DNA of 11,016 nt from Mariniphaga sp. (GCA_013203525.1 JABMQB010000899.1:1-11016); one strand, 5' to 3'. Positions 1 to 7,925 are shown, numbered from the stretch's first letter. Notes: generated by a model not told the origin, from the letters alone. Made by a program: numbers and translations.

Positions 1-151
1 CGGTAATGTTGCCAAGATTAATCCCGCTGGCTTTAATGTACAGATGGTTCTCATCCTTATATGAAGTATTGCCTCCCCCGGCAATTACAAAATCTTTTTT
101 TTGTCCGTAAAATTGGGATATTTCAACTAATTCTTTTATTTCTTTTTTCAT
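1..151 (-). CDS. Class II aldolase/adducin-family protein, N-terminal fragment (continues past the left edge)
   Basis: Only the first 50 codons lie in the window; the gene runs off at base 1. The start is the ATG at 151-149. I translated it by hand: it begins MKKEIKELVEISQFYG and continues with VIAGGGNTSYKDENHLYIKA and SGINLG. The GGGNTS segment followed by a K-x-SG segment is the N-terminal signature of class II aldolases and their epimerase/adducin relatives (FucA, RhaD, AraD type), where it helps bind the substrate phosphate. These cytosolic Zn-dependent enzymes cleave or epimerise sugar phosphates. The gene lies downstream of the PHP-domain gene on the same strand, separated by 207 bp that contain a palindromic element. 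Whether it is a short aldolase or a long bifunctional aldolase/dehydrogenase cannot be seen here. Family assignment is fairly sure; the substrate is unknown. Confidence 0.75.
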   Translation of the reverse strand, partial: MKKEIKELVEISQFYGQKKDFVIAGGGNTSYKDENHLYIKASGINLGNIT

Positions 152-164
152 CTTAATAAAATGA

Positions 165-349
165 ATTTTGGATTTAAATAACACCGTCTTTTAAGTCGGT
201 GGTCATAGGTTAAAGATGAATATCGGATTTGCTGAATAATTTGTATTTTTCTATTATACAAATTATTCAGCAAATCCTTGGACCGTACTATGATCCAGTT
301 ATCCACCGCACTAAAGTACGGTGTTAGCAATATGCCTGATTTTGGATTT
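165..349. repeat. MITE-like compound inverted-repeat element with flanking 11-bp direct repeats
   Basis: An imperfect palindrome fills the gap between the PHP gene and the aldolase gene. Outer arms at 179-202 and 303-326 are inverted copies matching at 19 of 24 positions; the outermost 9 bp (TAACACCGT against ACGGTGTTA) and a CGGTGG block are identical. A perfect 22-bp stem lies at the centre (225-246 with 256-277). A further pair, ACCGTACT (282-289) and AGTACGGT (315-322), allows a second fold in the right half. The sequence ATTTTGGATTT occurs at 165-175 and again at 339-349, outside both arms. This resembles a non-autonomous insertion with a target-site duplication, but the direct repeats do not abut the arms (3 bp and 12 bp lie between). 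No transposase is encoded. An intercistronic RNA structure is the alternative. Confidence 0.55.
225..277. repeat. Perfect 22-bp inverted repeat with 9-nt loop (strong hairpin)
   Basis: Bases 225-246 are the exact reverse complement of 256-277, leaving a 9-nt loop (TTTTCTATT on the plus strand). In the minus-strand transcript this would form a long stable stem between the PHP stop codon and the aldolase start. No U-tract follows it on the minus strand, so it is not a canonical intrinsic terminator. It forms the core of the larger inverted-repeat element at 165-349. Confidence 0.9.
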
Positions 350-358
350 GTTTTCAAT

Positions 359-1588
359 TTAGTCAGATATAAATTGTTCGATAACAGCTTTCCCCAACTT
401 AATAAATTCTTGTTGTTGGTCTATTTTTGGTTTTTCTCCTGAAAGATAACCTTCCTCACCAATTGACTTTAAATATTGATGGGTAGCAATAATTGCCGCA
501 CCTTTATAATTAATTTTTCTAAGTTCATCATCAAGTGGGACACCTCCCCGGCAGGTGATTTTCATAGGATCAAGTTGTGGTGTATTATGTTCTGTTCCAA
601 AAGTTATTACAAATCTGTTTTTGTGAAAGTAAGTTACAAAATCTTTCAATATATCGAAGTCGTTTCTGCCAGGTATCAGTTCTATTGAATAAATGTTTTT
701 ATCTAATAATGTTTTAAGAAATTTCTCTTTATCAGACTCATAATCTGTACATTTTCCTGAAGGATTATCCAATAAAACCGGATAACATGGAATGCCACCG
801 GCATCAATAATTAAAGCATTTACTTCTTCTAAAGAAAGAAATGCTTTTGGATTTTCTTCAACAAATGCCGATCCTCCGGCTTTTAATATGCTCCCTCTGA
901 TTTCATTTTCAAGGGCAGCAATATTTTCGAGCGACGATTTAACTTTTTTTCCTGAAAACAACTTTTGAAAAATCTTTTCTCTTTCTGAACTTATTGACGT
1001 TTTTTCAAAAACCGCAATTCGGATTGCCTGGGCAATGTGCCTTTCACGGAACAAGTTTTTTGCATAAGCATTATGCATTTCTTTTGCATCAAAATTTAAA
1101 TCGAGGCCTGATTCTTTAACAAACGCATTCAGTTTTTTTATCATTTCATAGGTCTGCTGATTGCTTTCGTCCTGAATTGATTTAATTGTTGCAAAGCTAT
1201 TACTACTCATTGAAACAGGAAAGTTTAATCCTTTTCCACTTAAGTAAGTACGACCCGGATTATTTGGATCATTTACACGGATTCCGGCTTCCAAAAGATC
1301 TTTTTGCAAAGCCATAAATTCAATATTGAAGAGCGGAAAGATTTTATATTTCTGAGCTAGCAAAGCAAACTCTTCATAACCATCGGTGGTATAAAAATCG
1401 TTAATCCCTAAAACTTTTAATCCTTCCTTTTTCGCCATCCTGAAAGCCTGCTCCATATCAGTAAAGGCACTAAACGAATGCGGAGTATGGATATGCCCGT
1501 TTATATCAGGAAGCATATTAAGGGGTTTATTTCTAGTTAATTCTTCTTTTCCAGGAAAAAAATCATAAAGCATATTTTTCGATACCAT
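359..1588 (-). CDS. Divergent PHP-domain protein (putative metal-dependent hydrolase), 409 aa
   Basis: The N-terminal third carries PHP-fold motifs: HIHTPHS at residues 32-38 (HxH plus a third His), GINDFYTTDG at 61-70, a Glu in NIEF (E90), and GTEHNTP at 331-337 near the C-terminus. PHP proteins are cytosolic trinuclear-metal phosphoesterases or hydrolases. Two ligand positions differ from the usual pattern: the His of the common TDH motif is Phe65, and the region that normally reads GGI..AHP is GGIPCYP (264-270) without His. The protein is longer than small PHP phosphatases, with a mid-protein insert of unknown role. It precedes a class II aldolase gene on the same strand, so a role in sugar or polyol breakdown is reasonable but inferred. 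The first ATG (1588) is used; Met6 is an alternative start. No Shine-Dalgarno sequence is seen. The exact reaction is unknown. Confidence 0.75.
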   Translation of the reverse strand: MVSKNMLYDFFPGKEELTRNKPLNMLPDINGHIHTPHSFSAFTDMEQAFRMAKKEGLKVLGINDFYTTDGYEEFALLAQKYKIFPLFNIEFMALQKDLLEAGIRVNDPNNPGRTYLSGKGLNFPVSMSSNSFATIKSIQDESNQQTYEMIKKLNAFVKESGLDLNFDAKEMHNAYAKNLFRERHIAQAIRIAVFEKTSISSEREKIFQKLFSGKKVKSSLENIAALENEIRGSILKAGGSAFVEENPKAFLSLEEVNALIIDAGGIPCYPVLLDNPSGKCTDYESDKEKFLKTLLDKNIYSIELIPGRNDFDILKDFVTYFHKNRFVITFGTEHNTPQLDPMKITCRGGVPLDDELRKINYKGAAIIATHQYLKSIGEEGYLSGEKPKIDQQQEFIKLGKAVIEQFISD

Positions 1589-1626
1589 ACAAATGATTTT
1601 ATTTTCAACTGCAAAATAAACATTCT

Positions 1627-1647
1627 AAAGGATTTATGCTGTCCTTT
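1627..1647 (-). terminator. Weak hairpin after the efflux cluster, possible terminator
   Basis: AAAGGA and TCCTTT form a 6-bp stem with a 9-nt loop, lying 36-56 bp past the TolC-like stop codon on the minus strand. The following transcript is T-rich but interrupted (AGAATGTTTATTTT). This is the only candidate for ending the efflux transcript before the PHP gene. The stem is short, so confidence is low. Confidence 0.25.
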
Positions 1648-1682
1648 GGTATCCTGTTATCCTTTTAAGGAATGCTTGCTTT

Positions 1683-2858
1683 TTACTGATTAAAATAATA
1701 CAAAGCAGCAACCGCCTGATTAAATTCCAGCTCAGTTTCCAAAATCGTATTTATTGTTTCATAATATAATGATAGCTCCAACATGTAATTAATCAACGAA
1801 ATCTCACCTGCATCAAGCGCTTTTTTAAGTAACCCGGCATTATTGATTGATGGCAATGTATCCTTGAAATCATCTAAAATGTTCTGTAGATTTTGAGTTT
1901 TTTCAAACTGGACTTTTAAATGATTGTAATACAGAATCCGGGCATCGACAGCAACTTTTTCAGTAGCTGTTTTTTTTGCTTTAGCTAATTTTACAGTGTT
2001 TTTATTCTCCCAAAGCGGTATAGAAACTTCAAAGCTAATTCCTCTAAACGCCTCAGCATCTAACAACTCCGATGCATATCCTGTTGAAAATCTGGGCAGG
2101 TTCTTTGCTTTGTTTAGCTGAATTTCTTTTTGGTTGATTTCAATCTCATTTTGCGATTGCTGTAAAACCGGTATTTGATTTTCCATTTGTGTAAACCACC
2201 CTTCAAAATTATCAGGCAAATCAGTTATTAAATATTCTGTGTCACTAAAAACAACAGGGTTTCCACCATTTAATGCTGATAATTCAGAAAGTAATGCAGT
2301 TTTTTCTGTTTCATTTTTCTGTAATTTATTTTTTGCAATCAATAAATTGAGGGCTGCTTTATTTTTTTCAAGGATGTTGGCATCACCCTTTTCAAACCGG
2401 GAATTGTATGCATTTGTAATTTTTTTTGCATGAGATAACCTTTCAAGTAACTCTTGATTCAATGAATTCAGGTAGACCAATTCATTACAAATTGATTTTG
2501 CTTTTGCCAAAACTTCCAGGCGCCGAAGTTGATAATCAAGGTCGATTTGTTCGTTTTGTGACGAAGCGATTTGTTTCTTTAAACCATAAACAGTAGGAAA
2601 ATCCCACGATTGTGTAATTGAAATATTTCGTTTTTTTCCAATTGCCGAAGGATTACCCCATTGGTAGCTATAACCAATTTCAGGATTATCAGGAAAAATT
2701 CCGGTATGGGTTTCCAATTTCCGTGCATCCGTCAAACCTTGATAAGCTTTTAAGGTTGAATTGTTTTTTTCAATTTCAGACAAAATACTTTTTATATCCT
2801 GTGAAAAAGAGGTAAATGGAATAATTAGAAGAAGAAATATAATTAATCGATTTTTCAT
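1683..2858 (-). CDS. TolC/CusC-like outer membrane efflux protein, 391 aa
   Basis: Outer-membrane channel subunit of a tripartite RND metal pump, which would carry substrate from the periplasm to the outside. A signal peptide is visible (MKNRLIIFLLLIIPFTSFSQ, cleavage probably near residue 20) with no lipobox Cys. The remainder is rich in long amphipathic helices with Gln, Asn, Lys and Glu, typical of outer membrane efflux proteins. A QWGNPSAIGKKRNISITQ strand-rich stretch followed by SWDFPTVYGLKKQIA matches the first beta-barrel repeat of CzcC/CusC relatives, and a second repeat follows around SGISFEVSIPLWENKNT-like sequence (RGISFEVSIPLW in the actual protein). At 391 aa it is at the short end for the family. 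Its ATG overlaps the stop of the RND gene by 4 bp (ATGA at 2858-2855), implying translational coupling. It is last in the cluster. Confidence 0.88.
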   Translation of the reverse strand: MKNRLIIFLLLIIPFTSFSQDIKSILSEIEKNNSTLKAYQGLTDARKLETHTGIFPDNPEIGYSYQWGNPSAIGKKRNISITQSWDFPTVYGLKKQIASSQNEQIDLDYQLRRLEVLAKAKSICNELVYLNSLNQELLERLSHAKKITNAYNSRFEKGDANILEKNKAALNLLIAKNKLQKNETEKTALLSELSALNGGNPVVFSDTEYLITDLPDNFEGWFTQMENQIPVLQQSQNEIEINQKEIQLNKAKNLPRFSTGYASELLDAEAFRGISFEVSIPLWENKNTVKLAKAKKTATEKVAVDARILYYNHLKVQFEKTQNLQNILDDFKDTLPSINNAGLLKKALDAGEISLINYMLELSLYYETINTILETELEFNQAVAALYYFNQ

Positions 2859-5800
2859 TTCTGATCTTTTTTATTGAGTAAACTATACACAATGGGAACA
2901 ATAAAGATATTTAGCATTGTTGATGTCAATAATCCTCCAAGAATTACTTTTGCCATAGGGCTTTGAATCTCATTTCCCGGAGTATCGCCATTAAGTGCAA
3001 GTGGGATTAATGCCAGAGCTGCAGTCAGAGCAGTCATGAGGATTGGATTTAAACGATCCAAGGAACCTTTAATGATTGTATCAATTACTGATATTCCCTC
3101 ATTTTGTAAATGCTGATATCTTGAAATCAATAGAATTCCGTTTCTTGTTGCAATTCCAAATAAAGTAATAAAACCAATTATTACCGGGATGCTTATAATT
3201 CCAGTTGTGAAGTAAATAGTAAATACTCCTCCAATTAATGCTAAAGGAAGGTTTAGTAATATAATACCTGATAGTTTTGCATTTTTAAATTCCTGATATA
3301 ATAAAAGAAAAATCACCAGAATTGAAATTAATGATGTAAACAATAATGTTTTTGATGCACGTGCTTCACTTTCAAACTGGCCTCCATATTCAATTCTGTA
3401 ACCTTCAGGTAAAAGCACTGAACTTTCAACATTGGTTTTGATATTATTAACAACACTAAGTAAATCGCGATCGGCAACATTAGCTGATATTACAATTTTG
3501 CGCTGAACATTTTCCCGGCTGATAGAATTAGGACCAGAGGAAGAAACTATTTCGGCGATTTGAGAAAGCGGGACTTTTTTACCTCCATCAGCTGTAATTA
3601 ATGCATTCCCGATACCATCCATATCTTCCGTGTAATCTTTATTAAGCCGAACGATAAGATCGAACCGGCGTTGGCCTTCATAAATATCAGCCAGTTTTTC
3701 TCCGGCAAAAGCTGTTTCAACAAAATTGTTAAATTGAGTAATTGTTATACCATAGCGAGCCATTAATTCACGGTTGGCTTTAATCTGAATTTGTGGAGTT
3801 TCAACCTGTTGCTCTACGTTCAAATCGACAAGCCCTTCAATGTCGGAAATCGAATTCTGAACCTGATTTGCGAGCATAAACATTTTACTTAGGTCGGTGC
3901 CAAATAATTTTATGGCAATATTTGCACGGGTACCCGAAAGCATATGGTCAATTCGGTGGCTTAATGGTTGTCCAACAGAATAGGCTATTCCGGGAACCGA
4001 AGACATTGCAAGGCGAACATCTTCCATAAATTCATCCCGGTTACGTTCGTCAAGGTTAAAATTGACATCGATTTCGGCGCTGTTGGTTGTTTGCGAATGT
4101 TCGTCAAGTTCGCCACGTCCTGTACGACGCGAGGTTGAACTAACTTCAGGAATTTTCAGCAATTCAGTTTCAATCATATTCCCCAGTTTATTACTTTCTT
4201 CAAGTGAAATTCCAGGTTTACTGATCGCTCCAATAGTTAATGCTCCCTCATTAAATTCGGGTAAAAAACTTCTTCCCATATTTGAAAGGGCCAGAATTGA
4301 AAGAATAATTAAAGCAAGGGTAATAACTAAAATTGGGCGTTTGAAATTAAGCGACCATTTTAATCCTTTTTCATAATATTTTAGAAGTTTCCGTGTAAGC
4401 CAGCTTTCCTGTTTTTTTCGTTCAAGATATTTTTTGTTCGAAAGTAAAAGTTTCGAAAGCAGTGGTGTTACAGTTAATGCAACTACAAGAGAAGCAAAAA
4501 GAGAAACAATGTATGCTATACCAAGTGGTTTAAGCATCCGGCCTTCCATACCGGAAAGAAAAAATAATGGAATAAAAGCTACAATAATAATAAATGTGGC
4601 ATTTAAAATTGAAGCTCTTATTTCTTTTGATGCCTCAAAAACCACCGTAAAATCAGATTGCCTTTCCTCCTTTGGTTTCAGATGGTTAAGCCGCAATCGT
4701 TTATACACGTTTTCCACATCAATAATCGCATCATCAACCAGCGAACCGATTGCAATAGCCATTCCTCCAAGGCTCATTGTATTGATGTTTAAACCAAGTG
4801 CACGTAATACCAGTATTGCACTTAACAATGAAAGAGGTATGGCCAGAATCGAAATAATAGATGTACGGAAACTTCCAAGAAATAATAACAAAATTATAAT
4901 AACATAAATTGACCCTTCTATTAAAGCACGTTTTACATTATTTACTGAAGTTTCGATAAAGTCAGCCTGCCTGAATATTTTTGTATTCAGAACTACATCG
5001 GGCGGTAATGTTTTTGCCAACTCTTTCAAATTTTCCTCGATACTTTCTGTAAGCTTTAAAGTATTTGTTTGAGGTTGTTTCGAAATGGAAAGAATAACTG
5101 CCGGAGTTGCATTTTGGGTTGCATAACCCATCTTGACAGCTGATCCGATTTTAACTTCAGCCAGATCGTTTATACGAACCGGGATTCCATTAACGTTTTT
5201 GATAAATGAATTACCAAGTTCTTCAATGTTATAGGTCCGTGCCATCCCACGTAATGTGTATTCATTACCATATTGCCTGACCACGCCTCCCGATGAATTA
5301 TGGCTTATGCCTTTACAAACTTCAGCAAGTTCATCCAATGTAATTTGATAAAATTTCATTTTTTGAGGATCGGCTAAAACCTGATATTGTTTGTAATCGC
5401 CACCAATAATGGTAACCTGAGAAACGCCGTTGGTTGCAAGTAGCACAGGTTGAACATTCCATTCAGCAATTGTTCTTAAATCCATCATACTTGTTGAATC
5501 GGCTTGCAGTCCAATAAAAAGTATTTCACCCATTACCGAAGATTGCGGTGCTAAAGTAGGTTGTCCGATTCCTATCGGCATTTGCCCGGTTATGGTTACC
5601 AGTTTTTCGCTAACAATTTGACGGGCCTGGTAAATATCGGTTCCCCAGTCAAATTCAACCCAAACAAATGAAAATCCTTGTGAAGAGTTTGAACGCACAC
5701 GGCGAACATCTGTAGCGCCGTTTACGGCAGTTTCAATTGGGAATGTTACCAAACGTTCAACTTCTTCAGCTGCCATTCCGTGAGAATCGGTCATAACTAC

Positions 5801-5941
5801 AACCGTGGGAGCAGTCAGGTCGGGAAATACATCCACATCCATTTTCGATGCATTGTAATAACCTGCAGCAACTATTACAAAGGCTGAGATCATTACAAAT
5901 AGCTTATTGTTTAATGAAAATTTTATAATTTTATCCAACAT
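2855..5941 (-). CDS. CusA/CzcA-family heavy-metal efflux RND transporter, 1028 aa
   Basis: Proton-driven inner-membrane pump subunit, full length for the family. Visible features: TM1 at about 11-30; the DVDVFPDLTAPTVVVMTDSH segment (35-54); a first periplasmic loop; TM2-6 at about 340-500; TM7 at about 537-555; a second periplasmic loop with GRGELDEHSQTTNSAEI (608-624) and RIDHMLSGT (663-671); and TM8-12 from about 865, ending with GNEIQSPMAKVILGGL. TM4 reads IGSLVDDAIIDVENV (398-412), giving D403, D404, D408 and E410. D403 and E410 align with the proton-relay acids of CusA (D405/E412 as I recall). The extra CzcA Asp six residues earlier is Ala397. The substrate metal is therefore uncertain, although heavy-metal RND membership is firm. 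The gene starts 11 bp after the fusion-protein stop and overlaps the outer-membrane gene by 4 bp. Confidence 0.95.
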   Translation of the reverse strand: MLDKIIKFSLNNKLFVMISAFVIVAAGYYNASKMDVDVFPDLTAPTVVVMTDSHGMAAEEVERLVTFPIETAVNGATDVRRVRSNSSQGFSFVWVEFDWGTDIYQARQIVSEKLVTITGQMPIGIGQPTLAPQSSVMGEILFIGLQADSTSMMDLRTIAEWNVQPVLLATNGVSQVTIIGGDYKQYQVLADPQKMKFYQITLDELAEVCKGISHNSSGGVVRQYGNEYTLRGMARTYNIEELGNSFIKNVNGIPVRINDLAEVKIGSAVKMGYATQNATPAVILSISKQPQTNTLKLTESIEENLKELAKTLPPDVVLNTKIFRQADFIETSVNNVKRALIEGSIYVIIILLLFLGSFRTSIISILAIPLSLLSAILVLRALGLNINTMSLGGMAIAIGSLVDDAIIDVENVYKRLRLNHLKPKEERQSDFTVVFEASKEIRASILNATFIIIVAFIPLFFLSGMEGRMLKPLGIAYIVSLFASLVVALTVTPLLSKLLLSNKKYLERKKQESWLTRKLLKYYEKGLKWSLNFKRPILVITLALIILSILALSNMGRSFLPEFNEGALTIGAISKPGISLEESNKLGNMIETELLKIPEVSSTSRRTGRGELDEHSQTTNSAEIDVNFNLDERNRDEFMEDVRLAMSSVPGIAYSVGQPLSHRIDHMLSGTRANIAIKLFGTDLSKMFMLANQVQNSISDIEGLVDLNVEQQVETPQIQIKANRELMARYGITITQFNNFVETAFAGEKLADIYEGQRRFDLIVRLNKDYTEDMDGIGNALITADGGKKVPLSQIAEIVSSSGPNSISRENVQRKIVISANVADRDLLSVVNNIKTNVESSVLLPEGYRIEYGGQFESEARASKTLLFTSLISILVIFLLLYQEFKNAKLSGIILLNLPLALIGGVFTIYFTTGIISIPVIIGFITLFGIATRNGILLISRYQHLQNEGISVIDTIIKGSLDRLNPILMTALTAALALIPLALNGDTPGNEIQSPMAKVILGGLLTSTMLNIFIVPIVYSLLNKKDQK

Positions 5942-5952
5942 AGCTTTTCTGT

Positions 5953-7458
5953 TTAATGGATATGTCCGGCATGAGGATCAAGACTGTTTGAAACTGCAGC
6001 AAGTTTTACAAGAATTGCTCCCTTTGTAACAATTCGGTCAGAGGAGTTTAAACCATTTAAAACTACGGTTTGCAGTCCATCAGTTTCTCCAACTTTAATT
6101 TCCCTTTTTTCGAAACTTTCAGGTGTAAGTTGATTAAAAACAAAAAAGTTACCTTGTTCTTCAATTAAAGCTGAATTAGGAATTGTCAGAACTTCCTGTT
6201 CTGATTCTGCAATTAAATTTACTTCAACAATGCTACCCGGGAATAATTCTTCATGTGTCGCAATCTTTAATGTTACGGGAATAAGATAATTCTCATCCGA
6301 AATATTTTTCCCGTATGAAACAATTTTGCCGTTCAAATCATCAAGTGAGTAAGTATTTTTCCCTGTAGCCGGACGGATGGTTGCCGATTTTATATATGGT
6401 AAAAGGGTGCTGTATTTTTGCTGAACTTCTGTAATCAAAAACAGGTTTTTGTTTTGTGTTACAACTACAACAGGTTGTCCTGCTTCTACAAATTCACCAT
6501 CGGTAATATGCATATGTTTAACAAATCCGTTAACAGGGCTTGAGATTGATTGCCCCTTTTCATTAAAGTTTGTTTTTAAGTTTTCATATATAATCCGAGT
6601 GTTTTCAAACTCTGTTTTACTATCCAATAATTCTTTCTCAGAAATTATATAATCTTTAGCTAATTTAGAAAGACGTTCAAAATCGGCGATGCTATTTTCA
6701 TAGTTATTCTTTGCTTTATTATAACGGATCATCATATTGCCGTCAATCAGATTGTCGCCGGAAATTGAAAAAAGTGTTTTATCTTTCTGAACAGTAATTC
6801 CTTCAGCTATATCTTTTTCATTAAAACTAATTATTCCCCTTGTTTTGGCGGTAATAACAACTTCATCACCTTGAGCAGGTTGTGCTTTAGCACTCGATTT
6901 GATTACAGTGCCAAAATACCCGGAAGTTGGAAGACCTGTTGCAAAATCTACTTTCCATGATTGCTCTTTAGTAAAAGTTATAGCATTTGGATCCACAATT
7001 TCAGCTTCTTCTGCCTCATGAATCGCATCATGTTCATCTGCAAAAACTTCAACGTTTGGAATGGTGATAGAATAACTTCCATCCTTTGTTTCGATGTCAA
7101 ATATTAACTTTCCTTTACCAGCAGTTTCCGGTTTCAAACCAAAACTATATATCCCCGGACGGATTGGCTCATTAACTGTCGACCTAATTCCTTTTGTTCC
7201 AACAATAAGGCTTGTAGTAACTTTTCCTTCATTTAAGGATTTAAACTCAGGAAGGATTGAAAAATGTGCAAGGATATCAGATATTTCTCCAACGATTAAT
7301 GGTGTGGCTTCAGCAAAAATTTCAAAATCAGTTGTATAAGCTGTGTATTTAAAACTCACATCTCCATGGTCGTGTTCATCTTCGACACTTGCTTGTTGCT
7401 GATTGCATCCTATTGAAACAATCAGAATCATTATTATATAGAAAACGGATGTTTTCAT
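5953..7458 (-). CDS. CusB/CzcB-like periplasmic membrane-fusion lipoprotein of the metal efflux pump, 501 aa
   Basis: Adaptor linking the RND pump to the outer-membrane channel, and possibly handing metal to the pump. A signal sequence ends in SIGC with Cys18 as the likely lipidation site. Next come an acidic His segment (EDEHDHGD, 26-33), an N-terminal beta domain (about 35-140) of the kind found in Bacteroidota CzcB proteins, and a His/Glu linker (DEHDAIHEAEEAE, 141-153). After that follow the split lipoyl/barrel domain around 196-235 and 303-335 (ISSPVNGFVK), a coiled-coil hairpin at about 238-300, and the beta-barrel and membrane-proximal domains. The C-terminus is DPHAGHIH, so potential metal ligands sit at both ends. 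The N-terminal and linker additions make it longer than many fusion proteins. The gene is 11 bp upstream of the RND gene. Confidence 0.9.
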   Translation of the reverse strand: MKTSVFYIIMILIVSIGCNQQQASVEDEHDHGDVSFKYTAYTTDFEIFAEATPLIVGEISDILAHFSILPEFKSLNEGKVTTSLIVGTKGIRSTVNEPIRPGIYSFGLKPETAGKGKLIFDIETKDGSYSITIPNVEVFADEHDAIHEAEEAEIVDPNAITFTKEQSWKVDFATGLPTSGYFGTVIKSSAKAQPAQGDEVVITAKTRGIISFNEKDIAEGITVQKDKTLFSISGDNLIDGNMMIRYNKAKNNYENSIADFERLSKLAKDYIISEKELLDSKTEFENTRIIYENLKTNFNEKGQSISSPVNGFVKHMHITDGEFVEAGQPVVVVTQNKNLFLITEVQQKYSTLLPYIKSATIRPATGKNTYSLDDLNGKIVSYGKNISDENYLIPVTLKIATHEELFPGSIVEVNLIAESEQEVLTIPNSALIEEQGNFFVFNQLTPESFEKREIKVGETDGLQTVVLNGLNSSDRIVTKGAILVKLAAVSNSLDPHAGHIH

Positions 7459-7500
7459 CGTATTAATATTGTTAGTTATTTTTAGTGTAAGATGGAACTC

Positions 7501-7529
7501 GTCCTGTTCCGATTGATATCGGCCAGGAC
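7501..7529 (-). promoter_or_regulatory. Leader hairpin upstream of the membrane-fusion gene
   Basis: GTCCTG (7501-7506) pairs with CAGGAC (7524-7529), and inside it CCGAT (7509-7513) pairs with ATCGG (7518-7522) around a TGAT loop, giving 11 bp of stem with a small TT/C internal bulge. It is unusually GC-rich for this 113-bp gap. No U-tract follows on either strand, so it is not a canonical terminator. It could be an operator, an attenuator or a processing site that sets pump expression relative to the upstream His-rich gene. The function is unproven. Confidence 0.45.
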
Positions 7530-7571
7530 TCGTTTCAGTTATTGATTTAAATGTTTTTAAAAGAAGTTGAT

Positions 7572-7817
7572 TTACTCATGGTCATCGTCGTGATCATGTT
7601 CATCACCATCTTCATGTTGATGTCCTTCCATGTGTAATGAGTCAGAATCTACTTCAAATGATTCCTGATGAAGCGATTCTTCATCAGGACTATGAGTTTC
7701 TCCTGCATGGACAGTTCCATCATCGTGAGTATGAGTTGCCTCACTTTGTTCTTTCTTTTTATTACCACATGAGATGATAAATGCTGCTATTGTTAATATG
7801 AATAATATTTTTTTCAT
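7572..7817 (-). CDS. Small His-rich putative metal-binding lipoprotein, 81 aa
   Basis: The protein starts MKKILFILTIAAFIISCGNK, a clear lipoprotein signal peptide with Cys17 at the lipidation position, so it should be anchored in a membrane facing the periplasm or the surface. The mature part is almost all His, Asp, Glu, Ser and Gly, including THTHDDGTVHAGETH, an HMEGHQHEDGDEHDHDDDHE tail, and 11 His in total. It has no recognisable fold and is probably disordered. Such composition suits binding of several divalent or copper ions. It lies directly upstream of the pump genes on the same strand, so metal capture or buffering for the efflux system is the natural inference. I recognise no named family. 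Low-complexity composition makes homology calls unreliable, but the signal peptide and start are convincing. Confidence 0.8.
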   Translation of the reverse strand: MKKILFILTIAAFIISCGNKKKEQSEATHTHDDGTVHAGETHSPDEESLHQESFEVDSDSLHMEGHQHEDGDEHDHDDDHE

Positions 7818-7925
7818 GATTTAAACTTTATAATAAATGAATAATCAGACTTGTTGACAGATGAATTAAATAAATTATTAAGTAATTCAATCAATCAATT
7901 AATCGTTTTAAAAAGCTTGGGATTA

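Noticed and set aside
148..357. Minus-strand open frame of 69 codons across the palindromic element
   Set aside because: It overlaps the true aldolase start, runs straight through both arms of the inverted repeat and shows no domain or signal; its codons are a by-product of the repeat.
1660..1671. Short palindrome TCCTTTTAAGGA next to the outer-membrane gene stop
   Set aside because: Only 5-bp arms around TT, too small to form a stable structure or support a site call.
4062..4907. Two plus-strand open frames of 104 and 157 codons
   Set aside because: Both lie antisense inside the strongly conserved RND transporter gene, with Ser/Ile-rich low-quality translations typical of shadows.
7572..7817. 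Reading the His-rich ORF as a low-complexity artefact
   Set aside because: It has a complete lipoprotein signal peptide with lipobox Cys, a clean ATG and stop, and sits in line with the pump genes, so it was kept as a gene.
7887..7898. Three tandem TCAA tetranucleotides upstream of the His-rich lipoprotein gene
   Set aside because: Too few copies for convincing phase variation, and it lies outside any coding frame; likely chance in AT-rich sequence.
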